Position numbers and translations under genes: made by a program. From Pseudomonadales bacterium (GTDB lineage Bacteria > Pseudomonadota > Gammaproteobacteria > Pseudomonadales > UBA7239), in NCBI GenBank assembly GCA_041395665.1, contig JAWLAB010000001.1, forward strand, positions 186,001 through 250,000: DNA of 64,000 bases, given 5' to 3'. Of the stretch, positions 42,332 through 51,839 are shown piece by piece. The notes under the pieces are model-generated. The model saw only the letters and a program-made list of their open reading frames with translations, made no database searches and was not told where the DNA came from. The first letter of the stretch is position 1; every line of letters starts with the position of its first letter.

Positions 42332-44369
42332 TTACTGCCCCGCACCTGCTGTGTTATCCAGCAGGCTGCGCGTGGCGCGCTCAACAAAAGCAGCGAGCGT
42401 TGTCGCCATTTGTTTGTTTTCCACCTCATCATTCAACAATTCTGCATGCGCCGTTTGTTTGACATCGTAGCGATACAATTCCGGTGTAGCATTGGGTCGT
42501 TTAATCACGATATGACTGTCGCGCACATAACCGACAATTTCATCATTGCCTGATGGTTTAATCAGCGCAAAACCCGTGTCTTTCACCGACAATACATCGC
42601 GCCCCCAACATTGATGCGTAAACGAATCACCAATCAAACCCATCACGGTTGGAGCAATGTCATTTTGTGTTGCAACGCGATCGGTAGTCGCGCCAAAAGT
42701 TTCACGCACTTTAGGGCCAATAATTAACAGTGGCACACGAAAGCGCAGCAAATCAATATCCGTGACTTGATTGCTGGTGCTAAACCCGTGGTCACCTACC
42801 AAAACAAAAATCGTGTTGTTATACCAAGGCTCTTTTTCAATTTTTTGGAAGAACTGTCCCAACGCCCAATCCGCATAACGCATTGCCGTTAAATGTTCGT
42901 TCAAGATGCCTTGTCCTGTAACTGCCGGAACCGGCAGCGGCGTAGGCATGGCATAAGGCGTGTGATTCGATAAAGTTTGCAGCATCGCAAAAAACGGCTT
43001 GTCATTTTTTGCGAGCACATTTAATTCTGTGACGGAGCGATCAAACATATCTTGATCAGACACACCCCAAGTAGGATTGACGAAAACAGGATTCACGAAA
43101 TCATCGCGACCAATAAATTTTGTGACATCTTGATTGCGAAAAAATCCTTCTTGGTTATCCCAAGAAAAAGAACCGTTATAGATGTAGATGTTTTGATAGC
43201 CCTCTCTGTGCAACAGCAAGGGCAAACCAGAAAACTTGTGCGTACCTTCCGGCTCCTGCATTAAGTATTCATAGCCGGGCAAATTGGGGAAACACGCGAA
43301 CGTGGCAAACATCCCTTGATGCGTGTGCCGTTGAAAATCGCGTGAACAACAGGCCTTGTTTGGCAATTTGGTCAAACGAAGGCGTGATGTTCAGATCATT
43401 CCCCAGCGCACCGGTAAACACACCAGAAAAACTTTCCATCAAAATAACAACAACATTAGGTTTTTTTTCATTGGCAGCGTGTGTAATCGGGCTGCCTTTG
43501 TGTGTGCGTAACAGAGGATGCTCTTTGCCGCCCACCAACGCGTCTTGAGGTGTGAGCAATAAATCTTTCACAATTGCTGTCGCCTGCTCTATCGGCATGG
43601 CATTCAGCCAAAAGTTTTTATCGGTTTTGCCATTGCCAGTGCGCGTAGCTTTATACAAAGTAAACACGCCGTTCAAACCCAAATGGTTAGCAAAAAGATT
43701 TTGTCCGTGAAATGCGTCGCCCCAACGCAATGGCGGACCTTCGCGCAGCGTGCCGCGCGCGCCCAGCACTAACGCAAACATCACAACCACGCAAAGCACA
43801 AAGCGCAACCACCAAGGCGCTGCATTTTTACCAATCAGTTCGCTTTGTGTCGCTCTCAGCGTTTTTGCACTCAACCAGCGATAGAAACAATAAATCAATC
43901 CAGACAACACTGCCCACGCCAATAAGTAGCGAAACAACGGAAATCCATTCCACAACATACTGATAACTGTTTTAGGGTCTTGCTTCATGTACTCAAACAC
44001 TAAACTGTTGAGCCTTTGATGGAACTCACGGTAAAAATCCAACTCAGCTATACAGAAAAAAATGGAAATTGACGAAACAAAAGAGAGCCAGACAATAAAA
44101 AACTTACGCAGTCTAGATGATGCAGGGAAAATAAATCCAGCCAAAAGCGGTACAGAAAAAATACTGACCACCATCAAATCAAATCGCAAACCGATACCAA
44201 AACTTATCCACACATCTTTTGCAGATAACGCACTGGCTAAATCAATGTTGTAGCGATACAGCGCCACCCGCGCCAAGGAAAACAGCATCATCATTGTGAG
44301 CATAGCCAACAGCATAAATTTGCAGTGACTGGCTAAAGTGTATTGTTTATTCATTGATGAATTGCTCAC
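42332..44369 (-). pseudogene. LTA-synthase-like membrane sulfatase, frame broken near the catalytic Thr motif
   Basis: Two overlapping leftward frames make one protein of about 680 residues. The first (from 44369) has five hydrophobic helices (~15-205) and the start of the sulfatase domain with NVVVILMESFSG. The second (to 42332) has the rest: MFATFACFPNLPGYEY, FVLVGDHGFS and LLIIGPKV. The join is near 43325-43345, where the family's SNGT-T motif with the nucleophilic Thr should be; two small deletions would explain it. LtaS/OpgB-type enzymes transfer phosphoglycerol or phosphoethanolamine to glycans at the outer face of the inner membrane. The substrate is unknown. The start overlaps the upstream SMP-30-like gene. 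Confidence 0.8.
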
Positions 44370-45250
44370 TCAGAAACCTCTATGCGAGAAAACCGTAACA
44401 GCCGCGAACGCCCTTGTTCAGCCACAAGGATAGAGCCATCACTCTCTTCTAAAACTGATTGTGGCGCGTGCAAGTGCGAAGCCACGGCATAAAAGTTTTT
44501 GTAATCGTAAAACCAGAGATGCCCGCTATTGGTAATATCTTCGGTAATCCAAATACCTTTATCGGTGCAACGCAAAAACCCTGCGCCGCGCATCTTAGCG
44601 GGAATATGGCGCAGCTTGCCATCCACATACTCCAACAAGTCGGGGATTTTGTTATCGACCACAAAGATGCGTTTATTTTTGTCCACGCACACGCCTTCGC
44701 CGGAATCAAAGCCGCCCACCAATTCTTTTTGTTGATAGGTTTTGGGATCAATGTCGAGTAGGCGACCATTGGCAGCATCTTCAATCACCAACCAATGCCC
44801 ATCCGAATTCAACACTATCGATTCCGGTTTGACGATAGTCAGCAAGGTTTGCATCACGCCATCTTTCCAAAACAGCATCGACTTTTCTGGATACCCTGCG
44901 TCAACACCACGCCACCGTTGTAAGGCAGCAAGCCATCAGGTTTGTATAAATCCTTCTGCCAGCACCGTGTATTTTTGCGCTGGAATATCCAGCTTAATCA
45001 ACCGTCCTTTGCCTTTATCTCCTAGATGCTGTTTCTCCGACAGCGTGGCAAAAATGCTGTTATCGGGCATACGCGCCAAGGAAACGATGCGGTCTAAATT
45101 GTCTTGCGCCACCGTTACTGTCCAGCCCTCCGCCGCCGTAACCGGCGCAAAACGCAGCCAAGCCAGCGTGCCCAGCACTAATGCGGCACTGACGATGAGA
45201 CACAGTAAAACGGTTTTTTTGTGGCTGAATGACTGCTTAGAAAAAGGCAT
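44366..45250 (-). pseudogene. SMP-30/NHL-type beta-propeller protein, two indels
   Basis: A membrane-anchored propeller split in two frames. The N-terminal frame (45250-44936) has a signal anchor (~11-33, VLLCLIVSAALVLGTLAWL) and the first blades. The C-terminal frame (44878-44366) has repeats such as ESIVLNSDGHWLVIEDAANGRLLDID and GVCVDKNKRIFVVDNKIPDLLEY. Between them the third frame reads KPDGLLPYNGGVVLTQG, so one indel lies near 44945 and another near 44895. SMP-30-like propellers include lactonases and binding proteins; no function can be assigned. The stop overlaps the sulfatase start (ATGA), so the two broken genes form one operon. Confidence 0.75.
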
Positions 45251-45330
45251 GAATCGACCCGGATATCCGCACGCAAAGGTGCGGCATTCAAGCAGGGCAA
45301 ACGTGAAGAGATTGTGAATGTTGCCAGCGA

Positions 45331-45609
45331 TTAACTGGCTAATTTTTCCTCACAAAAGGCAGTAATGGCGCTGCGAATTTTCTTCTCAAACATCGATAGC
45401 ACCATGCTCAGTTTTATTTCGACATCCACCTGATGCGGCTGCAGCGTCAGCGTGCCGCTGGCACCGCTGCGGTGAAACTCCACGCGCTGCCCATGCCATG
45501 TGCTGACAATTTGATACTCGTCCTCGAGCGTCTCAATCAATTCATCAAGCGCAGCGCGCACGGCGCGCTCTGGCAATTTGTGCGCATGGCTAATTTTGAT
45601 TGTCGCCAT
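45331..45609 (-). CDS. Polyhydroxyalkanoic acid system family protein (PHA_gran_rgn)
   Basis: A 92-residue protein of the polyhydroxyalkanoic acid system family, recognised by the N-terminal IKISHAHKLPERAVRAALDELIETL and C-terminal LSMFEKKIRSAITAFCEEKL. Members accompany PHA granule genes in some species but are also found elsewhere; no phaC or phasin is in the window. It begins 4 bases after the phosphofructokinase gene and is likely co-transcribed with it. Confidence 0.85.
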   Translation of the reverse strand: MATIKISHAHKLPERAVRAALDELIETLEDEYQIVSTWHGQRVEFHRSGASGTLTLQPHQVDVEIKLSMVLSMFEKKIRSAITAFCEEKLAS

Positions 45610-45613
45610 GCGT

Positions 45614-46915
45614 TTACTTGCTCACCTTGAAATCCGCTTTGATTTTTTTCTCCACCATCACTTTTTTCAAGCGCGCGTACTGCGGCACACCATTTTTGTA
45701 CGGTGGATAATCTTCACCTTGAATCAGCGGCGCCAAATACTCACGGCAAGCTGGCGTGATACCAAAACCGTCTTTGCTGATGTAATCGCGTGGCATTTTT
45801 TTCTCGACATTGGCGACTTTTGCCAGCGGCGCTTCGGTAATTGTCCAACTGTATTTTTTGCCCGTGCCGCGCGTGATCGCAGGCATCACTGCATTTTTTC
45901 CTTTTAGCGCCATTTCCACCGCCGCTTTACCCACTGCATACGCCTGCTCGACATCGGTTTTGGATGCGATATGGCGAGCTGCGCGCTGCAAATAATCTGC
46001 CAGCGCCCAATGGTATTTGTAACCCAATTCCTCTTTCACCATTTGCGCGAGGGTTGGCGCCACGCCGCCCAACTGTTTGTGACCAAAAGCATCCACAGAG
46101 CCGGCATCCGCCAAAAAAGTGCCGTCTTTGTACTGCGCACCTTCACTGGCCACTACCACGCAATAACCATTTTTAGTGACGGTTTCTTTTACACGCTTCA
46201 AAAATTTGGCTTTATCAAACGCAACTTCTGGAAACAAAATAATGTGTGGCGCATCGCCTTCCTGTTCCGCTGCCAAACCACCGGCAGCAGCAATCCAACC
46301 GGCATGGCGCCCCATCACTTCCAAAATAAAAACTTTGGTGGATGTTTCACACATCGAAGCCACATCCAGCGCCGCTTCTTTTGTTGAAACGGCAACATAT
46401 TTTGCGACCGATCCAAAACCAGGGCTGTTATCTGTAATCGGTAAATCATTGTCGACTGTTTTAGGCACATGAATGGCTTGGATTGGATAACCCATCGTTT
46501 CTGACAACTGCGAAATTTTTAAACAGGTATCGGCAGAATCGCCGCCGCCGTTGTAAAAGAAATAACCGATGTTGTGCGCGCGAAACACTTCAATCAAGCG
46601 TTCGTATTCAGCGCGATGTTGATCAAAACCTTTTAATTTATAGCGGCAAGAACCAAACGCACCTGATGGCGTATGAATTAACGCATGAATAGTCGCAGCA
46701 CTTTCTTTACCGGTATCGATCAACTCTTCGCGCAATGCACCGATGATGCCATTTGCGCCCGCGTACACTTTGCCAATTTTGTCACTGTGTGCGCGACAGG
46801 TTTCAATTACACCCGCCGCTGAAGCGTTAATGACCGCAGTCACACCTCCCGATTGCGCATAAAACGCATTTTTCTTGGCAATATTTTTTGGAGTCGATTT
46901 TTTGCTGACAGGCAT
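45614..46915 (-). CDS. pfp: Pyrophosphate-type 6-phosphofructokinase
   Basis: A 433-residue PFK-A superfamily enzyme converting fructose-6-phosphate to the 1,6-bisphosphate. The phosphoryl-donor loop reads YNGGGDSADT (~118-127) and the catalytic loop PKTVDNDLP (~150-158). The Asp in the donor loop and Lys before T-x-D-N-D are the marks of the pyrophosphate-using group, in contrast to GGDGS and PGTIDND of ATP enzymes. The reaction would be reversible, serving glycolysis or gluconeogenesis. EVMGRHAGWIA binds substrate. The gene is transcribed with the PHA-family gene. Confidence 0.88.
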   Translation of the reverse strand: MPVSKKSTPKNIAKKNAFYAQSGGVTAVINASAAGVIETCRAHSDKIGKVYAGANGIIGALREELIDTGKESAATIHALIHTPSGAFGSCRYKLKGFDQHRAEYERLIEVFRAHNIGYFFYNGGGDSADTCLKISQLSETMGYPIQAIHVPKTVDNDLPITDNSPGFGSVAKYVAVSTKEAALDVASMCETSTKVFILEVMGRHAGWIAAAGGLAAEQEGDAPHIILFPEVAFDKAKFLKRVKETVTKNGYCVVVASEGAQYKDGTFLADAGSVDAFGHKQLGGVAPTLAQMVKEELGYKYHWALADYLQRAARHIASKTDVEQAYAVGKAAVEMALKGKNAVMPAITRGTGKKYSWTITEAPLAKVANVEKKMPRDYISKDGFGITPACREYLAPLIQGEDYPPYKNGVPQYARLKKVMVEKKIKADFKVSK

Positions 46916-47102
46916 AAAAGTTCCTAGTGATCAGGTGATATATGTCAACGAAAGTTGAGATACGCGATGCGCCATCTTACTGAAAGACCTTATGAGATAA
47001 AATGCTGCTTGGCGACACGGGATACCTGTGGTTTACTGAGCCTGCCGCCGGATATGGTCGGCGAGAAACACAACATCTCAAACTGACAAAAGGAAATCTA
47101 TC

Positions 47103-47420
47103 ATGATGAAGAAAATTGCCACTATCGCAGCTCTGTCCTCTGTTGCCCTGTTAGGCGGCTGTGCCACAGGCTACACTCCGGTTTCAACTGGCTTAATCAC
47201 CAATGTGAAAGGCCCCATCGTGGCCACCTCTCACCGCGGCACTAGCAAAACTGGTACCGCTTGTGCGTCTACCATCATCGGCTTGGTCAACAGTGGCGAC
47301 GCCTCTATTGCAGCAGCTAAAGCCAATGGTGGCATCACCGAAGTGTCTACTGCTGACTTCCACACACAAGGTTTCTACCCCTTCTTCGGTAAAACTTGCA
47401 CCATCGTTAAAGGCGACTGA
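47103..47420 (+). CDS. TRL-like family lipoprotein
   Basis: A 105-residue lipoprotein: signal MMKKIATIAALSSVALLGGC with acylated Cys at 20, then the TRL-like domain with KGPIVAT and GTACASTIIGLVNSGDASIAAAKANGGITEVSTADF (~52-88). The TRL family is named for a tRNA-linked locus, and its role is unknown; it should face the periplasm. GGAAATC before the ATG is the likely ribosome site. It is a single-gene unit with its own terminator at 47433. The 187 bases upstream, back to pfp, show no feature I can support. Confidence 0.85.
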   Translation: MMKKIATIAALSSVALLGGCATGYTPVSTGLITNVKGPIVATSHRGTSKTGTACASTIIGLVNSGDASIAAAKANGGITEVSTADFHTQGFYPFFGKTCTIVKGD

Positions 47421-47432
47421 TCAGCTCGCAGC

Positions 47433-47460
47433 AGAAGGCTCCCTCGGGAGCCTTCTCTTT
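47433..47460 (+). terminator. Intrinsic terminator after the TRL lipoprotein
   Basis: AGAAGGCTCCC (47433-47443) pairs with GGGAGCCTTCT (47446-47456) around a 2-base TC turn and is followed by CTTT. An 11-bp perfect stem directly after the stop codon makes a strong terminator. Confidence 0.9.
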
Positions 47461-47574
47461 ATCTGGCTTTTGTAACATCCGCAGCCCCTCCCCTCACTTT
47501 TCACTAGCACCGCCCCCACAATCCAGCGAAAATAGCGCCCCCGATTCCGACAACGATTCACCGAGGAGCTTGCC

Positions 47575-48765
47575 GTGGATTTTGAATTCAGCCCCGATCA
47601 GCAACAGTTCATTCGCGATGTGCGCGCTTTCTTGGCAGAAGAAGCCAAGAAACCCTACGCCAAGGAAGTCATGAGCCCCGACCGCGAAGCCGACTCTATG
47701 CTGGCTGACAGCCCTGAACGCCGCGAATTCAACAAGCAACTGGCCAAGAAACGCTTCCTCGGCATGAGCTGGCCCGTGGAATACGGCGGCCAAGCCAAAG
47801 AGGGTATTTTCGAATACCTCGTCAACGAAGAGCTGGCCTCCGTGGGCGCACCTTTGATCGGCAAAGGCGTAGGTTGCGTGGGCAAGACGCTGATTCGCCA
47901 CGGTTCTGAAAAACAAAAACGCGAATTTTTGCCACAAATCCTCAACGCCGACATCGAATTCTGTTTGGGCTATTCCGAGCCTGGCGCGGGCTCTGACCTC
48001 GCTTCCCTGAAATTAAAAGCGGAAAAAGTCGACAGCGGCTGGAAAGTGAACGGTCAAAAAATCTTCAACACTTCCGCACATTTTGCCGAATGGTATTGGC
48101 TCGCGGCGCGCACCGATTTTGAAGCGGCGAAACACAAAGGCATCTCTTTATTTTTGATTCCGATGAACTCCGACGGCATCACCGTGCGCGAAATCAAAAC
48201 CATGGGCGACCATCGCACCAACGAAGTGTTTTTTGACGATGTGTTCGTACCGGAAGACGCACTGGTCGGCGAGCTCAACAAAGGCTGGGTGTACATCTGC
48301 GAAGCACTCGACTACGAACGCTTCACGCTCTACACCGTCGGCCCACTACAGAAAAAATTTGAAGTGTTTGTCGATATGATCAAACAGGAAACACGCGACG
48401 GTCAGCCATTAAAAAATGATCCACATGTGCGCAAATTGGTCGCGCAATTGTCTACTGATTTAGAAACTGCTGTGATGTTGCAACGCCGCGTCATTGCTGC
48501 CGCCGTGAAAGGTGGCGTGCCGACCGTTGAAGCGGCAATGTGTAAATTGTTCAGCACACAACTCGGTCAACGCCTTGCCAATGCTTCGCTCGATATTCTC
48601 GGCCCTAGCAGTATGTTGCACGAAGGTGTTGAACACGCACCTTGCCACGGTAAATGGGAACATTCACTGCGCGCGACTGCGTTGGACACCATCGGCGGCG
48701 GCACTTCTGAAGTGCAAAAAAATATCATCGCGCGCCGCGGTCTTGAATTGCCGCTGGTGATGTAA
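47575..48765 (+). CDS. Acyl-CoA dehydrogenase family protein
   Basis: A 396-residue FAD-dependent dehydrogenase. FCLGYSEPGAGSDLASLKLKA (~125-145) is the ACAD signature 1 region, TIGGGTSEVQKNIIARRGLELP at the C-terminus is signature 2. The start is a GTG at 47575 with a GAGGAG site 5 bases upstream. Two hot-dog-fold hydratase genes follow (48882 and 49370), so the three genes could carry out the oxidation and hydration steps of a side-chain or branched acyl beta-oxidation. The repeat at 48771 lies between them and this gene. Confidence 0.88.
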   Translation: MDFEFSPDQQQFIRDVRAFLAEEAKKPYAKEVMSPDREADSMLADSPERREFNKQLAKKRFLGMSWPVEYGGQAKEGIFEYLVNEELASVGAPLIGKGVGCVGKTLIRHGSEKQKREFLPQILNADIEFCLGYSEPGAGSDLASLKLKAEKVDSGWKVNGQKIFNTSAHFAEWYWLAARTDFEAAKHKGISLFLIPMNSDGITVREIKTMGDHRTNEVFFDDVFVPEDALVGELNKGWVYICEALDYERFTLYTVGPLQKKFEVFVDMIKQETRDGQPLKNDPHVRKLVAQLSTDLETAVMLQRRVIAAAVKGGVPTVEAAMCKLFSTQLGQRLANASLDILGPSSMLHEGVEHAPCHGKWEHSLRATALDTIGGGTSEVQKNIIARRGLELPLVM

Positions 48766-48770
48766 AAAAA

Positions 48771-48871
48771 TGACCCCTCCACCGCTACGCGGCACCTCCC
48801 CTATTACATAGTGGAGGATGCGATCTCCCCCTGCGAAGTAGGGGGAGTGCCCCAGAGGGGCGAGGGGGTCA
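48771..48871. repeat. Palindromic ~100-bp intergenic repeat, copy 2
   Basis: The unit starts TGACCCCTCC and ends GAGGGGGTCA, as copy 1 does. Inner hairpins are CTCCCCTAT/ATAGTGGAG and CTCCCCCT/AGGGGGAG around GCGAAGT. Compared with 15107-15203, the best alignment is to the reverse complement: loops ATTACAT and GCGAAGT match ATTGCAT and GCGAAGT of the inverted copy 1. It occupies the whole gap between the acyl-CoA dehydrogenase and the next gene, whose ribosome site starts right after it. Confidence 0.8.
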
Positions 48872-48881
48872 AGGAGTGTTT

Positions 48882-49367
48882 GTGTCGGAACTACCGCAAC
48901 AAATTCAAGACTGGATAGGCAAAGTTGTCGTCGTTGATGAAGCCGAAGTGTGCGTGGAGCAATCTGCCATCGAAAACTTTTGCTCTGCAGTGGAAGACGG
49001 CAACCCGCGTTACTGGCAAGAAGGCATTTCACCGCCGGGGATGTTGAGCGCGTACAACCGCCCGCATCCGTGGACACCAACGCGCGGTAATCAGCCACAA
49101 AATCGCCCGTTGGAATTGCATTTTCGCGTCAAAGATTTACTGCAACTGCCGCGCGGTATTGTCAGTGAACTCGGCTTTGAATTTGGTGTTGCCGTGCGCG
49201 TGGGCGATAAGTTGCGCGCCGAGCAATCACTGCGCGAAGTGAGTGAATTGAAAACCAATAAACTCGGCACGGGTCGTAGTTGGGTGATTGATGTCACTTA
49301 CAAAAACCAGCGCGATGAAATCGCCGGCATCGAAACACTGAATTTTTTCGGCTACAACAGGAATTGA
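48882..49367 (+). CDS. FAS1-like / MaoC N-type dehydratase domain protein
   Basis: A protein of about 161 residues with the MaoC N-terminal (FAS1-like) hot-dog fold: EVCVEQSAIENFCSAVEDGNPRYWQEG (~17-43), PPGMLSAYNRP (~47) and a C-terminal ETLNFFGYNR. These domains often pair with a MaoC partner to form a two-chain enoyl-CoA hydratase, and that partner follows 2 bases later. I start at the GTG at 48882, 5 bases after AAGGAG; a GTG at 48876 is an alternative. Confidence 0.82.
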   Translation: MSELPQQIQDWIGKVVVVDEAEVCVEQSAIENFCSAVEDGNPRYWQEGISPPGMLSAYNRPHPWTPTRGNQPQNRPLELHFRVKDLLQLPRGIVSELGFEFGVAVRVGDKLRAEQSLREVSELKTNKLGTGRSWVIDVTYKNQRDEIAGIETLNFFGYNRN

Positions 49368-49369
49368 TC

Positions 49370-49777
49370 ATGCCCGCACTGACTGCCGCTAGCGTACAAG
49401 TGGGTGACACCATTCCTGAACAGCGCACAACTTTAAGCGCGCAAAAAATTATCAGCGCAGCCGCCGCGACGCGCGACTGGCAGCCCATCCATCACGATCA
49501 CGCAGCTGCGACCAAAGCGGGCTTGCGCGGCATTATTCTCAATTCGCCATCGCAAGCCGGCTGGATTAGCAAATTCATCACCGACTGGGCGGGCGCAGCC
49601 GCCGACATACGCAAAATGTCATTTCGTATGAAAGATTCTTTTTGTCCTGACGACGAAATGATTTTACGCGGCGAAATTACTGCCAAAGATGAGCAAAGCA
49701 TCACAGCCGTTATCACGCTCAATACGGGCGATGTGGCAAAAACCACGGCTACCGTAACCTTTACACTGCCACACTAA
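49370..49777 (+). CDS. MaoC-like hydratase
   Basis: A 135-residue hot-dog protein with the hydratase-2 motif RDWQPIHHDHAAATKAGLRGIILNS (~38-62), containing the Asp and His catalytic pair. It likely forms the active partner of the upstream FAS1-like protein in hydrating an enoyl-CoA. The ATG at 49370 follows the previous stop by 2 bases. It converges on the SDR gene at 49782. Confidence 0.85.
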   Translation: MPALTAASVQVGDTIPEQRTTLSAQKIISAAAATRDWQPIHHDHAAATKAGLRGIILNSPSQAGWISKFITDWAGAAADIRKMSFRMKDSFCPDDEMILRGEITAKDEQSITAVITLNTGDVAKTTATVTFTLPH

Positions 49778-49781
49778 AAAA

Positions 49782-50519
49782 TCACAACGATAAACGCTTG
49801 AAGATTTTTTCAGGGATGTGGCGAATGATTAGCATGATGTATTGCCAGAACCACGGCGCGTAAATTACATCACTTTTTTTCTGAATACCGCGCTCAATGC
49901 ACTGCGCAATTTGCTCTGGTTGCGCCCACAGCGGACCACTTTTATCCATACCCGCCGTCATCGGCGTATCGACAAAACCGGGCTTAACCGTCAGCACCTG
50001 CACATCTTTTTTTGCCATGCGATTGCGCAAACCACTGGCAAACACCGTCACCGCCGCTTTACTCGCGCCATAAAAATAATTGCTCTGCCGCCCGCGATCT
50101 CCAGCGGGCGAAGAAATCAACACCACGCTGCCTGAGTTTTTTTGCGCCATGCGTTCAGCAAACAAGACCGCTGGTTGCATATAACTCATGGCGTTGATTT
50201 CAAACAGCGGACGAATGCTATCGATATTTTCTTCTAACGATTGTTGTGTGGGCATACTGCCCTGCGCAAACAAAACTACATCCACCACCGACCATGTTGT
50301 ATAAATACCACCAACTAGCTCTGCGTAATTTTGTGACTGAGAAAAATCAGCAATCTGTATCAACACTTCCCGCGCACCGCGCGTCAGCAAATCATTTTTA
50401 ACGGCTTCTAGCTTTTGACTATCTCTGCCCAACAAATAAAAACTATCGCCCTGTACCGCACGCAATCGCGCCCAAGCCTGCGCAATCGCCGAAGTCGCTC
50501 CCGCTATAACAATATTCAT
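49782..50519 (-). CDS. DprE2-like SDR (decaprenylphospho-ulose reductase)
   Basis: A 245-residue short-chain dehydrogenase. The NAD(P) motif is GATSAIAQAW (~7-16), and the catalytic pair is in NYFYGASKAA (~146-155, Y-x3-K), with SSPAGDRGRQS before it. Length, the AGDRGR segment and its position next to a DprE1-like oxidase identify a DprE2 homologue: it would reduce the 2'-keto intermediate to decaprenylphosphoryl-arabinose. It follows the oxidase gene by 18 bases in the same operon. Confidence 0.82.
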   Translation of the reverse strand: MNIVIAGATSAIAQAWARLRAVQGDSFYLLGRDSQKLEAVKNDLLTRGAREVLIQIADFSQSQNYAELVGGIYTTWSVVDVVLFAQGSMPTQQSLEENIDSIRPLFEINAMSYMQPAVLFAERMAQKNSGSVVLISSPAGDRGRQSNYFYGASKAAVTVFASGLRNRMAKKDVQVLTVKPGFVDTPMTAGMDKSGPLWAQPEQIAQCIERGIQKKSDVIYAPWFWQYIMLIIRHIPEKIFKRLSL

Positions 50520-50537
50520 GTACTCTCCTTTATTTTA

Positions 50538-51839
50538 TTACGGACAAACGCGACGCCAAAAGCTGGAAGAAAACTTTGGATCAATATACGCAGAAAACGC
50601 GTCAAGGTTTTTATAACTCAACTGAAACATTACTGGCGACATACGCGCATCTTTGGCTGGATAAATAGCGCCTTCTGCCTCGCGCACAATAGCATCCAAA
50701 TCATTCAGTAAATTCAAAGTGCTCGCGCCGAGATTAGGGAAATCCAGCGCCAAGGTGTAGCCGCGACGCGGAAACGAAAGCATCCCGGGTGAAGGCAAAT
50801 CACCAAACTCTTTCAACACACTGAGAAAAGAAGCCTGACCGGATTGCGCAATTCTCGTCAATAAAGCTTGTAATGCGGCACGCGGTTCTTTGGTGGCAAC
50901 ACATTGGTACTGCAAAAATCCGCGTGGCCCGTAGATGCGATTCCAGTGATGGATATTATCCAAGGGATAAAAAAAGCTATCGTAATCCAAACGCGATTGT
51001 TTTCTGCGCGCACGCAACTTGCGAAAATACAAAGCATTGAACGCCTGCACACTGTAGCGATTCAACACATAGGGAGGGAAAGTAATCGGCACAGACAACT
51101 TCTTTTTAGGCTGATGCACCACAGGTAACGCAGTATCTGCACAGTGATTAGCGCGTGAAAAAATACTGCGCCCCAGAGCATTACCTTGCGCCAAACAATC
51201 TATCCACGCCACGCGATAGCGATGCGTCTCGCGCGATTGTTCAAACAGCTGTAAACAATGATCTAGATTGTCGCACTGAAAAGAATCGTCCTGCACAAAG
51301 GCATTGTGTACGGGAATTAATTGCAACTCAGCCCAAGTAATAAAGCCCGTTAATCCTAAACCACCGATCGTTGCTGCGAATAATTCTGGCTGTGCTGTTA
51401 GCGAACACAGCAACCGCTCTCCACTGCTGCGCAACAATTCAAATGACTTTATATGTCGTCCAAATGTGCCGTCAGCGACATGATTTTTTCCGTGCACATC
51501 GTTGGCAATCGCACCGCCCACTGTCACAAACTTTGTTCCAGGTGTAACGGGTAAAAACCATCCTTCTGGCACGCATAAGTTCAAAATATCTGCCAGCGTA
51601 ACGCCAGCTTCACAACACAGCACACCCGTACTTTTATCGAACTGAATAAAATGATCGAGATGGCGCGCGTGAATTAAAGCACCACCATCGTTCAAACAAC
51701 TATCGCCGTAACTACGACCCAAGCCATATGGCAACAAAGAAACTTCGACTTGTGGTAGTGAATCTTGCTGCCAACAAAAATCAAATTCTTTTTGTTGGTA
51801 ATGGAAATAGCGCCCCCAAGAATGACGCGTTGCTGTCAT
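50538..51839 (-). CDS. DprE1-like FAD oxidoreductase (decaprenylphospho-ribose 2'-oxidase type)
   Basis: A 433-residue VAO-family flavoprotein. GLGRSYGDSCLNDGGALI (~39-56), PVTPGTKFVTVGGAIANDVHGKNHVADGTFGRHI (~98-131) and TIGGLGLTGFITWAELQLIP fit DprE1, including the NDVHGKNH loop. It would oxidise C2' of a polyprenyl-phospho-ribose. I start at the ATG at 51839, sharing one base with the HAD-UbiA stop (TAATG); the 18 residues upstream in the open frame are unlike the family. The C-terminal SSSFWRRVCP matches the family end. Confidence 0.85.
   Translation of the reverse strand: MTATRHSWGRYFHYQQKEFDFCWQQDSLPQVEVSLLPYGLGRSYGDSCLNDGGALIHARHLDHFIQFDKSTGVLCCEAGVTLADILNLCVPEGWFLPVTPGTKFVTVGGAIANDVHGKNHVADGTFGRHIKSFELLRSSGERLLCSLTAQPELFAATIGGLGLTGFITWAELQLIPVHNAFVQDDSFQCDNLDHCLQLFEQSRETHRYRVAWIDCLAQGNALGRSIFSRANHCADTALPVVHQPKKKLSVPITFPPYVLNRYSVQAFNALYFRKLRARRKQSRLDYDSFFYPLDNIHHWNRIYGPRGFLQYQCVATKEPRAALQALLTRIAQSGQASFLSVLKEFGDLPSPGMLSFPRRGYTLALDFPNLGASTLNLLNDLDAIVREAEGAIYPAKDARMSPVMFQLSYKNLDAFSAYIDPKFSSSFWRRVCP

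Noticed and set aside
46916..47102. Possible tRNA or small RNA between pfp and the TRL lipoprotein
   Set aside because: I could not fold a cloverleaf or find a T-loop GTTCRANYC; only short weak stems are seen.
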